DNA from: Hyphomicrobiales bacterium
Lineage (GTDB): Bacteria; Pseudomonadota; Alphaproteobacteria; Rhizobiales; JAJFHB01
NCBI GenBank assembly: GCA_021775795.1
Contig: JAJFHB010000328.1
Coordinates: 1 to 6,769, forward strand
Direction: 5' to 3'
DNA length: 6,769 nt
The stretch's first letter is position 1; each line of letters starts with the position of its first letter. Positions 1-6,196 of the stretch are shown here, in pieces. The position numbers and the translations under genes were made by a program. Below the pieces are notes generated by a model that ran no database searches, was not told where the DNA came from, and was given only the letters and a program-made list of their open reading frames with translations.

Positions 1-912
1 ACCATAACGTATACGCACCTGGCCTGGACCCTGGGGCGCCAACGATAGATACCACATGTAATCGGGCGCCAGCGTAAACATGTGAGCGGGGAAAATGGTG
101 GGCAGAACGTTCGTGTATCGCCAGTGTCCTTCCAGACGTTCGTCGTCCGGGAGGGCACGGCCAAAGCGTGAACCTTCTCCCTTGCTGAAGGTAGAATATG
201 TATAGGGGCCCGGCGCATCATCGGGAAAAACACAGTCGCTGACCGGGAACTGTCCGCCCACCGTTCCCTTGTGAATGAACGGCAGATGATAGCTCTCCAT
301 ATAGTTCTCAGTCAGGAGCTTCCAGTTCGTGTTCCAGACGTGGTCTTCCGTCACGATCGGCACATACTCCGACATATGGAAACGATCGATCATTTCATTG
401 AGGGGTTGCAGCAAGCCGCTGATCGAGGCCGCGTCATCATTCAGGGTCACATAAATGAAACCCTGCCAGACCTCGGTCCGAAACTCGGGCAAACAGATTT
501 TCGATTTGTCGAAATCCGAAAAATACTGTTCATGCGCCACGCCCACCAGCTTGCCGCCGAGATCATAGGTCCAACTGTGATAGGGGCAGACCACGCGCTT
601 GACGTTGCCGCTGCCTGCCAGCAACTGCATCATGCGGTGCCGACAGGTATTGGCAAAACTTCGAATGGTTCCGTCTTTGCCGCGGCTCGTGAAAATTGGC
701 TCACCGGCAATCTCATAAGTGATGTAATCGCCAGCATCAGGAATGTCCGCAGCACGTCCCGGACATTGCCAGCCCGCCTTGAAGAGATGCTCCTCCTCGA
801 GAGCCAGAACATCGGCAGATGTGTAGAATTCACGCGGCAGGATTGTCGCTTGTTCAAATGGCGCCGCTGCCGTTGCGGCCAGTTGCTTCAGAAGATCATC
901 AAGGCCCGCCAT
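1..912 (-). CDS. Rieske non-heme iron oxygenase, alpha (catalytic) subunit, C-terminus cut by window edge
   Basis: Likely the terminal oxygenase of a Rieske system: it takes electrons from a separate reductase (none visible here) and activates O2 at a mononuclear iron for hydroxylation or oxidative N-demethylation. I read 304 residues from the ATG at 912, which has a GAGGG-type ribosome site about 8 nt upstream; the frame runs open through base 1. The Rieske [2Fe-2S] motif is C90-R-H92 ... C109-P-Y-H112 with 16 residues between H92 and C109. The mononuclear iron motif lies at 196-214 (NWKLLTENYMESYHLPFIH), giving H209 and H214 as ligands; the third ligand, a C-terminal Asp, should lie past the edge. 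The residue before the first His ligand that bridges the two metal sites is Glu206, as in carnitine (CntA) and glycine-betaine (GbcA) oxygenases, rather than the Asp of naphthalene-type enzymes. It is the last visible gene of the leftward operon, 51 nt after the RidA-like gene. Family call is firm; substrate unknown. Confidence 0.93.
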   Translation of the reverse strand, partial: MAGLDDLLKQLAATAAAPFEQATILPREFYTSADVLALEEEHLFKAGWQCPGRAADIPDAGDYITYEIAGEPIFTSRGKDGTIRSFANTCRHRMMQLLAGSGNVKRVVCPYHSWTYDLGGKLVGVAHEQYFSDFDKSKICLPEFRTEVWQGFIYVTLNDDAASISGLLQPLNEMIDRFHMSEYVPIVTEDHVWNTNWKLLTENYMESYHLPFIHKGTVGGQFPVSDCVFPDDAPGPYTYSTFSKGEGSRFGRALPDDERLEGHWRYTNVLPTIFPAHMFTLAPDYMWYLSLAPQGPGQVRIRYG

Positions 913-963
913 AACACACCCTCAATCTCTCGATTGGCACAAACATTCGAATATGTGATCGCC

Positions 964-1386
964 TTACTCGTCGTCAGGGATCACCGCCGTTGCTTCAATT
1001 TCCATAACCCACTCCGGACGGGCCAGACCGTCAACAATCAGGCCTGTGGAGACCGGAAAGACGCCCTCTAGCCACTTGCCGATTGCCTGATAGACGTCAT
1101 CGCGATGACCGCGATCCGTCAGATAAACCTGAATTCGGCAAATATGCTCGAGCTTTGATCCGGCTTCTTCAAGCAGTAGCTTGACATTTTTCATGGCCTG
1201 ATCGGCCTGTGCGTATGCATCGCCAGTGCCGATGCTCTCAAACGTGTCAGGATCCTGCCCCACCTGTCCACGTACAAACACCAATGTTCCGCGGGCTTTC
1301 ACCACCTGGCACAGGTCGTTGTCGAGCTTCTGGTTTGGATAGGTTTCCTTCGTGTTGAAGGGGCGAATGCGTTCATGCGCCGTCAT
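964..1386 (-). CDS. RidA/YjgF/RutC-like family protein
   Basis: A 140-residue member of the RidA (YjgF/YER057c/UK114) family, small cytosolic trimers. Known members hydrolyse reactive enamines/imines, deaminate 2-aminomuconate, or act as RutC in uracil breakdown. The family signature is visible: FVRGQVG near residues 37-43, the stretch MKNVKLLLEEAGS, and the C-terminal LARPEWVMEIEATAV, whose Arg fits the conserved carboxylate-binding Arg and whose EIEA fits the Glu-bearing segment of RidA. I chose the ATG at 1386 because GGGAGG sits 7 nt upstream; the longer frame would begin at a TTG at 1401 that lies within the ribosome-site region. It sits between the HpaB-type oxygenase (97 nt upstream) and the Rieske gene (51 nt downstream), all leftward, so it probably processes a nitrogen-bearing product of one of these oxygenases. 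The exact reaction is inference. Confidence 0.9.
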   Translation of the reverse strand: MTAHERIRPFNTKETYPNQKLDNDLCQVVKARGTLVFVRGQVGQDPDTFESIGTGDAYAQADQAMKNVKLLLEEAGSKLEHICRIQVYLTDRGHRDDVYQAIGKWLEGVFPVSTGLIVDGLARPEWVMEIEATAVIPDDE

Positions 1387-1452
1387 CAGTCTGCCTCCCA
1401 AGAGAATGCGGACGGCGCCCTTCTCAGCACGCCATCCGCTATTAAACTATGC

Positions 1453-1471
1453 TTCCAGGACGACCCTGGAA
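1453..1471. other. Intercistronic stem-loop between the HpaB-type and RidA-like genes
   Basis: A perfect 7-bp inverted repeat, TTCCAGG / CCTGGAA, with a 5-nt loop lies in the 97-nt gap between the two leftward genes. In the leftward transcript the U run comes before the stem and not after it, so it does not look like an intrinsic terminator. It could be an mRNA stability or processing element within the operon, or chance. Confidence 0.45.
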
Positions 1472-1483
1472 AAATCACTGCAC

Positions 1484-2938
1484 TTATCCGTTTCCATTCA
1501 CCTTGTCGGAAAGCCCGGCTGAATTCTTGACGAAATCCAGGGCGTTTTCAAAGTCAAATGTACGATAGACAGCTCCCAAATGCGCAAAGGGCGGCGATTG
1601 GGCAAAGAGCTGGAATGTCAGTTTGTGGCCAGCGTAGTCCGAGTTCAGAAGATCCCGAGCAAAGGCGAGTAGCTTGCGGCGGTCGTCGGACTGCCAGTTC
1701 TCATTGATGGAATAGAACTTTTTCATCCAATCCCCGACATCTGCACTTTCAAATGCCGCAGAATCCGGCGTTACACAAATCTGGCCGCCACACAGTTCAC
1801 GGGCAATGTGCATCATCTGGTGCAGGTTGGAACAGGCATGAACCCGACCCGTGAACAGCAGCGACTGGTTCGGCATCAACAGGCCATTCGGGCTCTTCTC
1901 AGCGGCGGCAACGGCTGCGGTGAGATGAGCGTTAATACCCTCGCGGTAGACGGCAAGGGTTGCCAGTTTTTCCTGAACAGCCTGCTGTTTTTCCAACCCG
2001 GTCTGCTTCACATTCCAAAGTGCTGTGCCAATCATCATGTCGGTGTAGGTGAGGATCCGCTGCACAAAGGCAAAGGCAGAGTAGCGGTGCAGGGTCGCCC
2101 GGATGAATGTGGCAGCACGGGTATGCTGGTAGAACAACACGTCCTCCCAGGGAACAAACACATCATCCAGAATGACGAGAGTGTCGACTTCGTCAAATTT
2201 GTTGGACAGGGGATAGTCCGCGGCCGGCGCACGCCCGGCAAAACCCGTGCGGCAGATGTGCTTAACGCCTGGTGCGTTCATGTGCATGATGCAGCCGACG
2301 GCATATTCGGAGAGCTTTGCATCGCCCCAATTGGCAATCGTCGGCTTCAGGAAACCCTGGTTTGAATAGGCTGCCGCAGTTTCGTACTTGGCGCCGCGAA
2401 TGACGATACCGTCGTCACGCTCTTTGACAACACGCACCAGCATGTCGGGGTCTTGATCCTGCGGACGTTTGGAGCGATCGCCTTTCGGATCCGTATTAGC
2501 GGAAACATGGAACGGATCATGCTGGATTGCCTGGTGGATGTGGCGCTCGATGTTCTGGGCAAACCTGGGGTCCACTTCATTGAGGACATCCTTGCCGTCC
2601 CACAATGACCACATCTCGCCGATTGTCTCATCGCCAACACGTGTCACGACACCGCCGATATCCCACATGACAGTATCAACTGCCTTGCGTTTTGCGTGCC
2701 AGTCATCCTGTGTGTAGGGAAGTTTCAGGCCAACGGCACAGCTCTCGTTGCCCTCTTCCCGGTAGGTCATGACGTCTGCGGTATTTTCGTCATGCTGCAT
2801 GTCGTAGATGCGAGCCCGCACATCGACAATCGGCTTGAACATCGGATGGGTCGTGACATCCTTGACCCGTTCGCCGTTCATCCAGACTTCGCGATCGTCC
2901 CTCAGGCTGTCGCGATATTGTTCACCCGTGCGGATCAT
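1484..2938 (-). CDS. HpaB-type two-component FADH2-dependent monooxygenase, oxygenase component
   Basis: A 484-residue group D flavin monooxygenase of the 4-hydroxyphenylacetate 3-hydroxylase (HpaB) family, full length for the family. These enzymes use reduced flavin made by a partner reductase to insert oxygen into phenols or related rings. Signature blocks are the N-terminal RTGEQYRDSLRDDREVWMNG (3-22), HPMFKPIVDV (31-40), DPFHVSANTDPKGDRS (141-156), RGAKYETAAAYSNQ (181-194) and ARELCGGQICVTP (379-391). H144 aligns with the catalytic His (142 in Thermus, 155 in E. coli). In the R-S-P-D-Y segment I align R100-V-G-D-E104: the Arg is kept but the Tyr appears to be Glu, so 4-hydroxyphenylacetate may not be the substrate. 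The iron-sulfur cysteines of the related 4-hydroxybutyryl-CoA dehydratase are not evident. AGGAG lies 6 nt before the ATG, and that ATG overlaps the reductase TGA, implying translational coupling. Confidence 0.93.
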   Translation of the reverse strand: MIRTGEQYRDSLRDDREVWMNGERVKDVTTHPMFKPIVDVRARIYDMQHDENTADVMTYREEGNESCAVGLKLPYTQDDWHAKRKAVDTVMWDIGGVVTRVGDETIGEMWSLWDGKDVLNEVDPRFAQNIERHIHQAIQHDPFHVSANTDPKGDRSKRPQDQDPDMLVRVVKERDDGIVIRGAKYETAAAYSNQGFLKPTIANWGDAKLSEYAVGCIMHMNAPGVKHICRTGFAGRAPAADYPLSNKFDEVDTLVILDDVFVPWEDVLFYQHTRAATFIRATLHRYSAFAFVQRILTYTDMMIGTALWNVKQTGLEKQQAVQEKLATLAVYREGINAHLTAAVAAAEKSPNGLLMPNQSLLFTGRVHACSNLHQMMHIARELCGGQICVTPDSAAFESADVGDWMKKFYSINENWQSDDRRKLLAFARDLLNSDYAGHKLTFQLFAQSPPFAHLGAVYRTFDFENALDFVKNSAGLSDKVNGNG

Positions 2939-3489
2939 ATCATTCTCCTAATTCCTGCACATCCTGGTGCTCGTCTGCAGGCGAGCGGTGCAGCGCTACA
3001 ATATCGGCCACGGCAATAGGTCAACGGTGCACCATGCGGCACCTCCACGCCTTCATTGTCATCGGTCCGGCAGCCTTCGACCAGCCCGAAAATGAGCGTG
3101 TGATCATGAATTTCCTGGGTGCGCCATACCCGGCACTCCAAAGCAGCGATGGCATCATCAAGCAAAGGTACGTCGAGATCACCGTCCGTAAACTCAGCGC
3201 AGCCAAAATCGAAGCGCTCACCCGAGCGGGGGCGGCCGGCGAAAACGTCCGATACTTCCGCCTGGTGGGTACCAAGCACATTCACCCCAAACACCCGATT
3301 GCCGAGAATGGCTGCAAGTGTCGGGCTTTGATTGCGCACCGAGATCATGACCGTTGCCGGCTCAAGTGAAATTGAAGTCAGGGAGCTGAGCGTCATGCCA
3401 AACCGACCTTCCTCACCGTCCGTCGTGATCAGATATACGCCGGTAACAGCTTCACCCATGGCGTTGCGGAATTTGACGGGGTCGATCAT
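2935..3489 (-). CDS. Flavin reductase, HpaC/RutF-like (reductase component of the two-component monooxygenase)
   Basis: A 184-residue NAD(P)H:flavin oxidoreductase of the HpaC/RutF family, expected to supply reduced FAD or FMN by diffusion to the HpaB-type oxygenase encoded next. Visible family features: FRNAMGEAVTGVYLITT (7-23), FGMTLSSLTSISLEPATVMI (flavin-binding GmT-S-tS block), FGVNVL, RFDFG, a central AALECRVW strand, a DH (in HDHTLIFGLV) matching the family GDH motif, and a terminal PLTYCRGRY. The ATG at 3489 is preferred: GAGGAG lies 7 nt upstream, and the longer frame back to 3621 would cross the promoter region. The last 20 or so residues are odd, rich in Cys, Ala and Arg; the next frame over gives a more family-like ending (see findings). 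First gene of the leftward operon, divergent from the LysR gene and probably controlled by it. Confidence 0.9.
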   Translation of the reverse strand: MIDPVKFRNAMGEAVTGVYLITTDGEEGRFGMTLSSLTSISLEPATVMISVRNQSPTLAAILGNRVFGVNVLGTHQAEVSDVFAGRPRSGERFDFGCAEFTDGDLDVPLLDDAIAALECRVWRTQEIHDHTLIFGLVEGCRTDDNEGVEVPHGAPLTYCRGRYCSAAPLACRRAPGCAGIRRMI

Positions 3490-3519
3490 GGCCAGCACTC
3501 CTCTTCTCTGCTGGTTTGG

Positions 3520-3600
3520 AGTGTGCCGCGGGTGATAAATTAGGTAAAATATTTTATTATTACGTACTATATAGATAAATCCTATACTATGAATCCCAGA
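3520..3600. promoter_or_regulatory. Divergent promoter region between the monooxygenase operon and the LysR gene
   Basis: The 124-nt gap between two divergent genes has an AT-rich core unlike the surrounding coding DNA. It carries a perfect 12-bp palindrome TAAAATATTTTA (3545-3556), CTATATAG (3567-3574) and a direct repeat TACTAT at 3565 and 3585, 20 bp (about two helical turns) apart. A TATACT at 3583-3588 could be a -10 for the LysR gene, but no good -35 is seen. This is the usual layout for a LysR regulator controlling itself and the divergent operon. Confidence 0.7.
3570..3586. promoter_or_regulatory. Candidate LysR-type operator (T-N11-A box)
   Basis: An inverted repeat TATAG-N7-CTATA contains the T-N11-A pattern typical of LysR-family recognition sites (T at 3572, A at 3584). 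Its centre is about 90 bp from the reductase start codon and about 35 bp from the LysR start, so a bound regulator could both activate the leftward operon and repress its own gene. Assignment rests on symmetry and position only. Confidence 0.5.
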
Positions 3601-3613
3601 CGGGAGCTCATCC

Positions 3614-4528
3614 ATGCTCAATTACACGCTGCGCCAGCTTGAGTATTTTGCCGCTGCCGCATCTTTGGGCAGCATTGTACGTGCTGCCGAACACCTGAAT
3701 GTCTCTCAACCTTCCGTCTCAACGGCAATCAGCAAACTGGAAGACCAGCTCGGGGTGCAGCTTTTTCTGCGGCAGCATGCTCATGGTGTGGCGCTCACGT
3801 CGTCTGGACGAAGACTGTTCCGCGAGGCCCGTGACATGCTTCGCCAGGCAGAGGATTTCTACGACAGTGCCCGCAGTGTCGACTCTGCCCTTACCGGCAA
3901 TCTTGCTCTGGGGTGTTTTCTAACGCTGGGCCCGCTGTTCATGCCCGCTCTGGTGACACTGTTCACTCAGGCAAATCCCGGAGCCACGATTTCACTTAAA
4001 GAGGCAAATCAGGACGACCTCATCTCTGGTCTGAGTTCTGGCCGATTTGACCTGGCACTCCTTTATGATCTCGAAGTACCAAGCAGCATTCGCACAACGC
4101 CGCTGGCGCGGTTTGCGCCGTATGTCCTTCTGTCAGAGGACCATCCAATGGCAAAGGAGGAACGGGTCGATCTGCATGAGCTCGCCGGCGAGCCGTTTGT
4201 TCTTCTCGACGTTCCACCCAGCCGAAACTATTTTCTCGGGCTGTTTCACCAGGCTGGCCTGGAGCCCAACGTGACCTTCAGTTCCCCGTCCATAGAGATG
4301 GTCAGAGGCCTGGTTGGACGCGGCATTGGCTATTCCATGCTTGTTACCCGTCCCAAGGGAGACATCACCTACGATGGCCTGCGAATTGTCACTCGCCCTC
4401 TCACCCAGAATTTCACAAATTCGACCATATCTCTGGCGCGACCGGGCTCCATGCGGCCGACACGGCTGATGGACGCTTTTGAAAATTTCTGCCAGACATG
4501 GTTCGAAGACAATCAGGCGTTGGCCTGA
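3614..4528 (+). CDS. LysR family transcriptional regulator
   Basis: A 304-residue LysR-type regulator, the normal size. The winged helix-turn-helix fills roughly residues 1-65, with LRQLEYFAAAASLGSIVRAA leading into the recognition helix around SQPSVSTAISKLEDQLG and then the FLR...LTSSGRRLF wing. The rest is a periplasmic-binding-protein-like effector domain, with typical blocks such as SGRFDLALLYD, the segment around LLSEDHPMAK, and VGRGIGYSMLVTRP. GGGAG lies 7 nt before the ATG. It diverges from the flavin reductase operon across a palindromic, AT-rich region, so it most likely regulates that operon in response to the pathway substrate or an intermediate. The hydrolase gene begins 25 nt after its stop on the same strand and is probably co-transcribed. 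The effector cannot be told from sequence. Confidence 0.95.
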   Translation: MLNYTLRQLEYFAAAASLGSIVRAAEHLNVSQPSVSTAISKLEDQLGVQLFLRQHAHGVALTSSGRRLFREARDMLRQAEDFYDSARSVDSALTGNLALGCFLTLGPLFMPALVTLFTQANPGATISLKEANQDDLISGLSSGRFDLALLYDLEVPSSIRTTPLARFAPYVLLSEDHPMAKEERVDLHELAGEPFVLLDVPPSRNYFLGLFHQAGLEPNVTFSSPSIEMVRGLVGRGIGYSMLVTRPKGDITYDGLRIVTRPLTQNFTNSTISLARPGSMRPTRLMDAFENFCQTWFEDNQALA

Positions 4529-4553
4529 ACGAATTCCCGCGGAGAGTTTTTTC

Positions 4554-5345
4554 ATGGCCTTTTTGACACTCGCAGACGGTGAACAACTTTATTACGAGGT
4601 TCACGGACAAGGGCCACCATTGCTGTTTGTTTCAGGCCTTGGCGGCACAGCAAACTTCTGGTCATCTCACGTTGAGCATTTTGCAGCCTCTCACACGGTC
4701 ATATTGCATGACCATCGCGGCACCGGCCAATCGAGCCCTTCTGAAATCGATTACTCCATCGCCCAGATGGCGGACGACGTTGTGCAGCTCATGGATGCGC
4801 TCGGCGTGGAGCACGCAGACCTCTTGGGGCATTCAACCGGCGGCGCCATCGGTCAATCACTGGCGCTTGATCATGCGCAGCGTCTTGGGAAGCTCGTGCT
4901 CAGCGCCACCTGGGCCGGCAAGGATCCCTATTTTGAGCTCCTGTTCACGGGCAAGAGGCGCATTCTGGTTGAACTTGGGGCGGAAGAATATCTCCGTGCC
5001 CTGCTGATGGACGCCTACCCGCCTGAATGGCTTCGCGACCATGCAGACGCAGTGGCCCGGCCCTCGCCTGCTGACGTTGCGGCGCGGGTACCCAGCCTGT
5101 ACTGCGGTACAAGCCGCATCGATGCAATCCTCGATTGGGACCGAAGGTTGGAAGTTGGCGGCATAGCGTCTGAAACGCTTGTTATCTGTGCTCGTGACGA
5201 CGTCATCACACCGGCCTATCTGTCGGAAGAACTTGCAAAATTGATCCCCGGCGCAAGTGCCCACTATCTCGATAATGGCGGTCATTTTTACACAAACTCA
5301 CGGGCAGAAGAGTTCCGGATCGCTGTCAGCAGGTTTCTTGCATAG
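4554..5345 (+). CDS. Alpha/beta hydrolase, RutD-like
   Basis: A 263-residue cytosolic alpha/beta-fold hydrolase. The nucleophile elbow is GHSTGG with Ser94; the oxyanion-hole loop is SGLGG (27-31); HDHRGTGQS (52-60) is the usual strand-turn after it; the acid is Asp215 or Asp216 in ARDDVITP; and the base is His244 in NGGHF, so the triad is complete. The run DYSIAQMADDV and the following VEHADLLGH, then SLALDH, closely resemble RutD of the uracil pathway as I remember it; PcaD-type lactonases and C-C hydrolases are the alternatives. GGAGAG lies 7 nt before the ATG at 4554; a longer frame from 4479 runs inside the LysR gene and is unlikely. It follows the LysR gene by 25 nt. With the RutC-like and RutF-like genes nearby, it probably hydrolyses a late intermediate of the same pathway. 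Confidence 0.9.
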   Translation: MAFLTLADGEQLYYEVHGQGPPLLFVSGLGGTANFWSSHVEHFAASHTVILHDHRGTGQSSPSEIDYSIAQMADDVVQLMDALGVEHADLLGHSTGGAIGQSLALDHAQRLGKLVLSATWAGKDPYFELLFTGKRRILVELGAEEYLRALLMDAYPPEWLRDHADAVARPSPADVAARVPSLYCGTSRIDAILDWDRRLEVGGIASETLVICARDDVITPAYLSEELAKLIPGASAHYLDNGGHFYTNSRAEEFRIAVSRFLA

Positions 5346-5366
5346 CGGACCCTACCGCTCCCCTTT

Positions 5367-5380
5367 GCAAGTGTGCTTGC
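5367..5380 (+). other. Small stem-loop after the hydrolase gene
   Basis: GCAAG-TGTG-CTTGC forms a 5-bp stem with a 4-nt loop 22 nt after the hydrolase stop. The sequence that follows (CCCTCTTAAC) is not a U run, so it is at best a weak or factor-dependent end signal. Confidence 0.25.
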
Positions 5381-5420
5381 CCCTCTTAACGGCTGATTAA
5401 CCAGTGAACGAAGTCACCTT

Positions 5421-5440
5421 GTCGGAGCCCTGCCTCCGGC
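5421..5440 (+). other. Stem-loop upstream of the PhyH-like gene
   Basis: GTCGGAG pairs with CTCCGGC (one G-U pair) around a 6-nt loop in the 152-nt gap before the next gene. No U tract follows, so a terminator call is not supported; it might lie in the leader of the downstream gene. No convincing -35/-10 pair was found in this gap. Confidence 0.3.
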
Positions 5441-5497
5441 CTCCAATTTGCATGTGAAATCCTTGAATTTCAGACCTGCACTAGATTGGAACACACG

Positions 5498-6166
5498 ATG
5501 GCTTTCAAAACCGACCTTTCAATTCACCGCGCAGCACTCGAGAAGCAGAAATACCTGCATCTGGAGAATGTCCTGTCTGACGACTTTGTCGCTTTGCTGG
5601 AAGACTACCGCCATCGCATCCGCTCAAACGATCTGCCGGACATCGCCAAATGGCACATTGCAGGCAAAAAACACCAGTATCTGTTCGACTTCCCATCGAA
5701 AGACTTTCTCGATGCCTTTCTGAAAGGCATGGCCGCCGTCTCCGGTGCTGCCGCCGACGATCTCATCATCGGAGAGCGGCATATCAAGGTCTACCTGGAT
5801 GAGGCACTGCCTTTCCCGGCGCCTCATGTGGACCGTCGCGCTTCACAGTATACGGTTGGTTTCCCCATCGAAATTCCTGAGGAATCCAAAGTCTGCTTTT
5901 TCCCGCATCTGGGACTTGAGGAAAACCCGCAAGAGTCTGCACAATTCATGGACCTCGGAGATCAGGTCGACATGAAGGCGTTCTATGATGACCCGCAAAT
6001 TATCAAAGCCCGCGGCAAGGTGGGTGACATGATCGTGTTTTATGGCTCGCGCGTTTATCACGAGCGGATTCATCCGGCCGGATCAATGATCCTCTATACA
6101 AAGGTCAACGCCATCGGATCGGACCCGCTCGGTGAGAACAAAAGCCTGCAAGAAGCGCTCGCCTAG
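5498..6166 (+). CDS. Putative Fe(II)/2-oxoglutarate-dependent dioxygenase, PhyH-like
   Basis: A 222-residue protein with the layout of the phytanoyl-CoA dioxygenase (PhyH) group of non-heme iron oxygenases, which couple 2-oxoglutarate decarboxylation to substrate hydroxylation. The iron facial triad would be H110-V-D112 (in APHVDRR) and H188 in GDMIVFYGSRVYHER, where GD precedes the distal His by the usual 10 or so residues; His192 is a second candidate. Lys202 (YTKVN) may take the place of the usual Arg that binds 2-oxoglutarate. The N-terminal third shows no recognised motif beyond the general fold (YLHLENVLSDDFVALLEDY resembles the common N-terminal strand-helix start of this fold). The ATG at 5498 is preferred over a TTG at 5486; the only ribosome-site-like element is a weak GGA 7 nt upstream. 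It lies 152 nt after the hydrolase and is convergent with the next gene. Overall similarity is remote; substrate unknown. Confidence 0.7.
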   Translation: MAFKTDLSIHRAALEKQKYLHLENVLSDDFVALLEDYRHRIRSNDLPDIAKWHIAGKKHQYLFDFPSKDFLDAFLKGMAAVSGAAADDLIIGERHIKVYLDEALPFPAPHVDRRASQYTVGFPIEIPEESKVCFFPHLGLEENPQESAQFMDLGDQVDMKAFYDDPQIIKARGKVGDMIVFYGSRVYHERIHPAGSMILYTKVNAIGSDPLGENKSLQEALA

Positions 6167-6196
6167 AAGGGCGCTGCGCTGAGCTTCGACGAGAGC

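Noticed and set aside
271..1071. 266-residue open frame on the plus strand
   Set aside because: It lies antisense to the Rieske gene and the RidA-like 3' end, has no recognisable motif, and the minus-strand frame carries clear iron-sulfur and iron-binding motifs.
1808..2365. 185-residue open frame on the plus strand
   Set aside because: Fully antisense within the HpaB-type gene; no family features or ribosome site of note.
1484..2938. 4-hydroxybutyryl-CoA dehydratase as the identity of the HpaB-type protein
   Set aside because: That relative needs iron-sulfur-ligating cysteines near residues 99 and 103 that are absent here, and the flavin reductase next door fits a two-component monooxygenase.
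3490..3621. Upstream extension of the flavin reductase to 3621
   Set aside because: It would run through the AT-rich regulatory region and into the LysR start; the ATG at 3489 has a strong GAGGAG and matches the family's N-terminus.
4479..4553. 25-residue N-terminal extension of the alpha/beta hydrolase
   Set aside because: It overlaps the LysR coding end; the ATG at 4554 has GGAGAG at the right distance and begins directly with the fold's first strand.
6154..6175. AGCGC / GCGCT inverted repeat at the end of the PhyH-like gene as a bidirectional terminator
   Set aside because: Only 5 bp with a 12-nt loop and no U tract on either strand.
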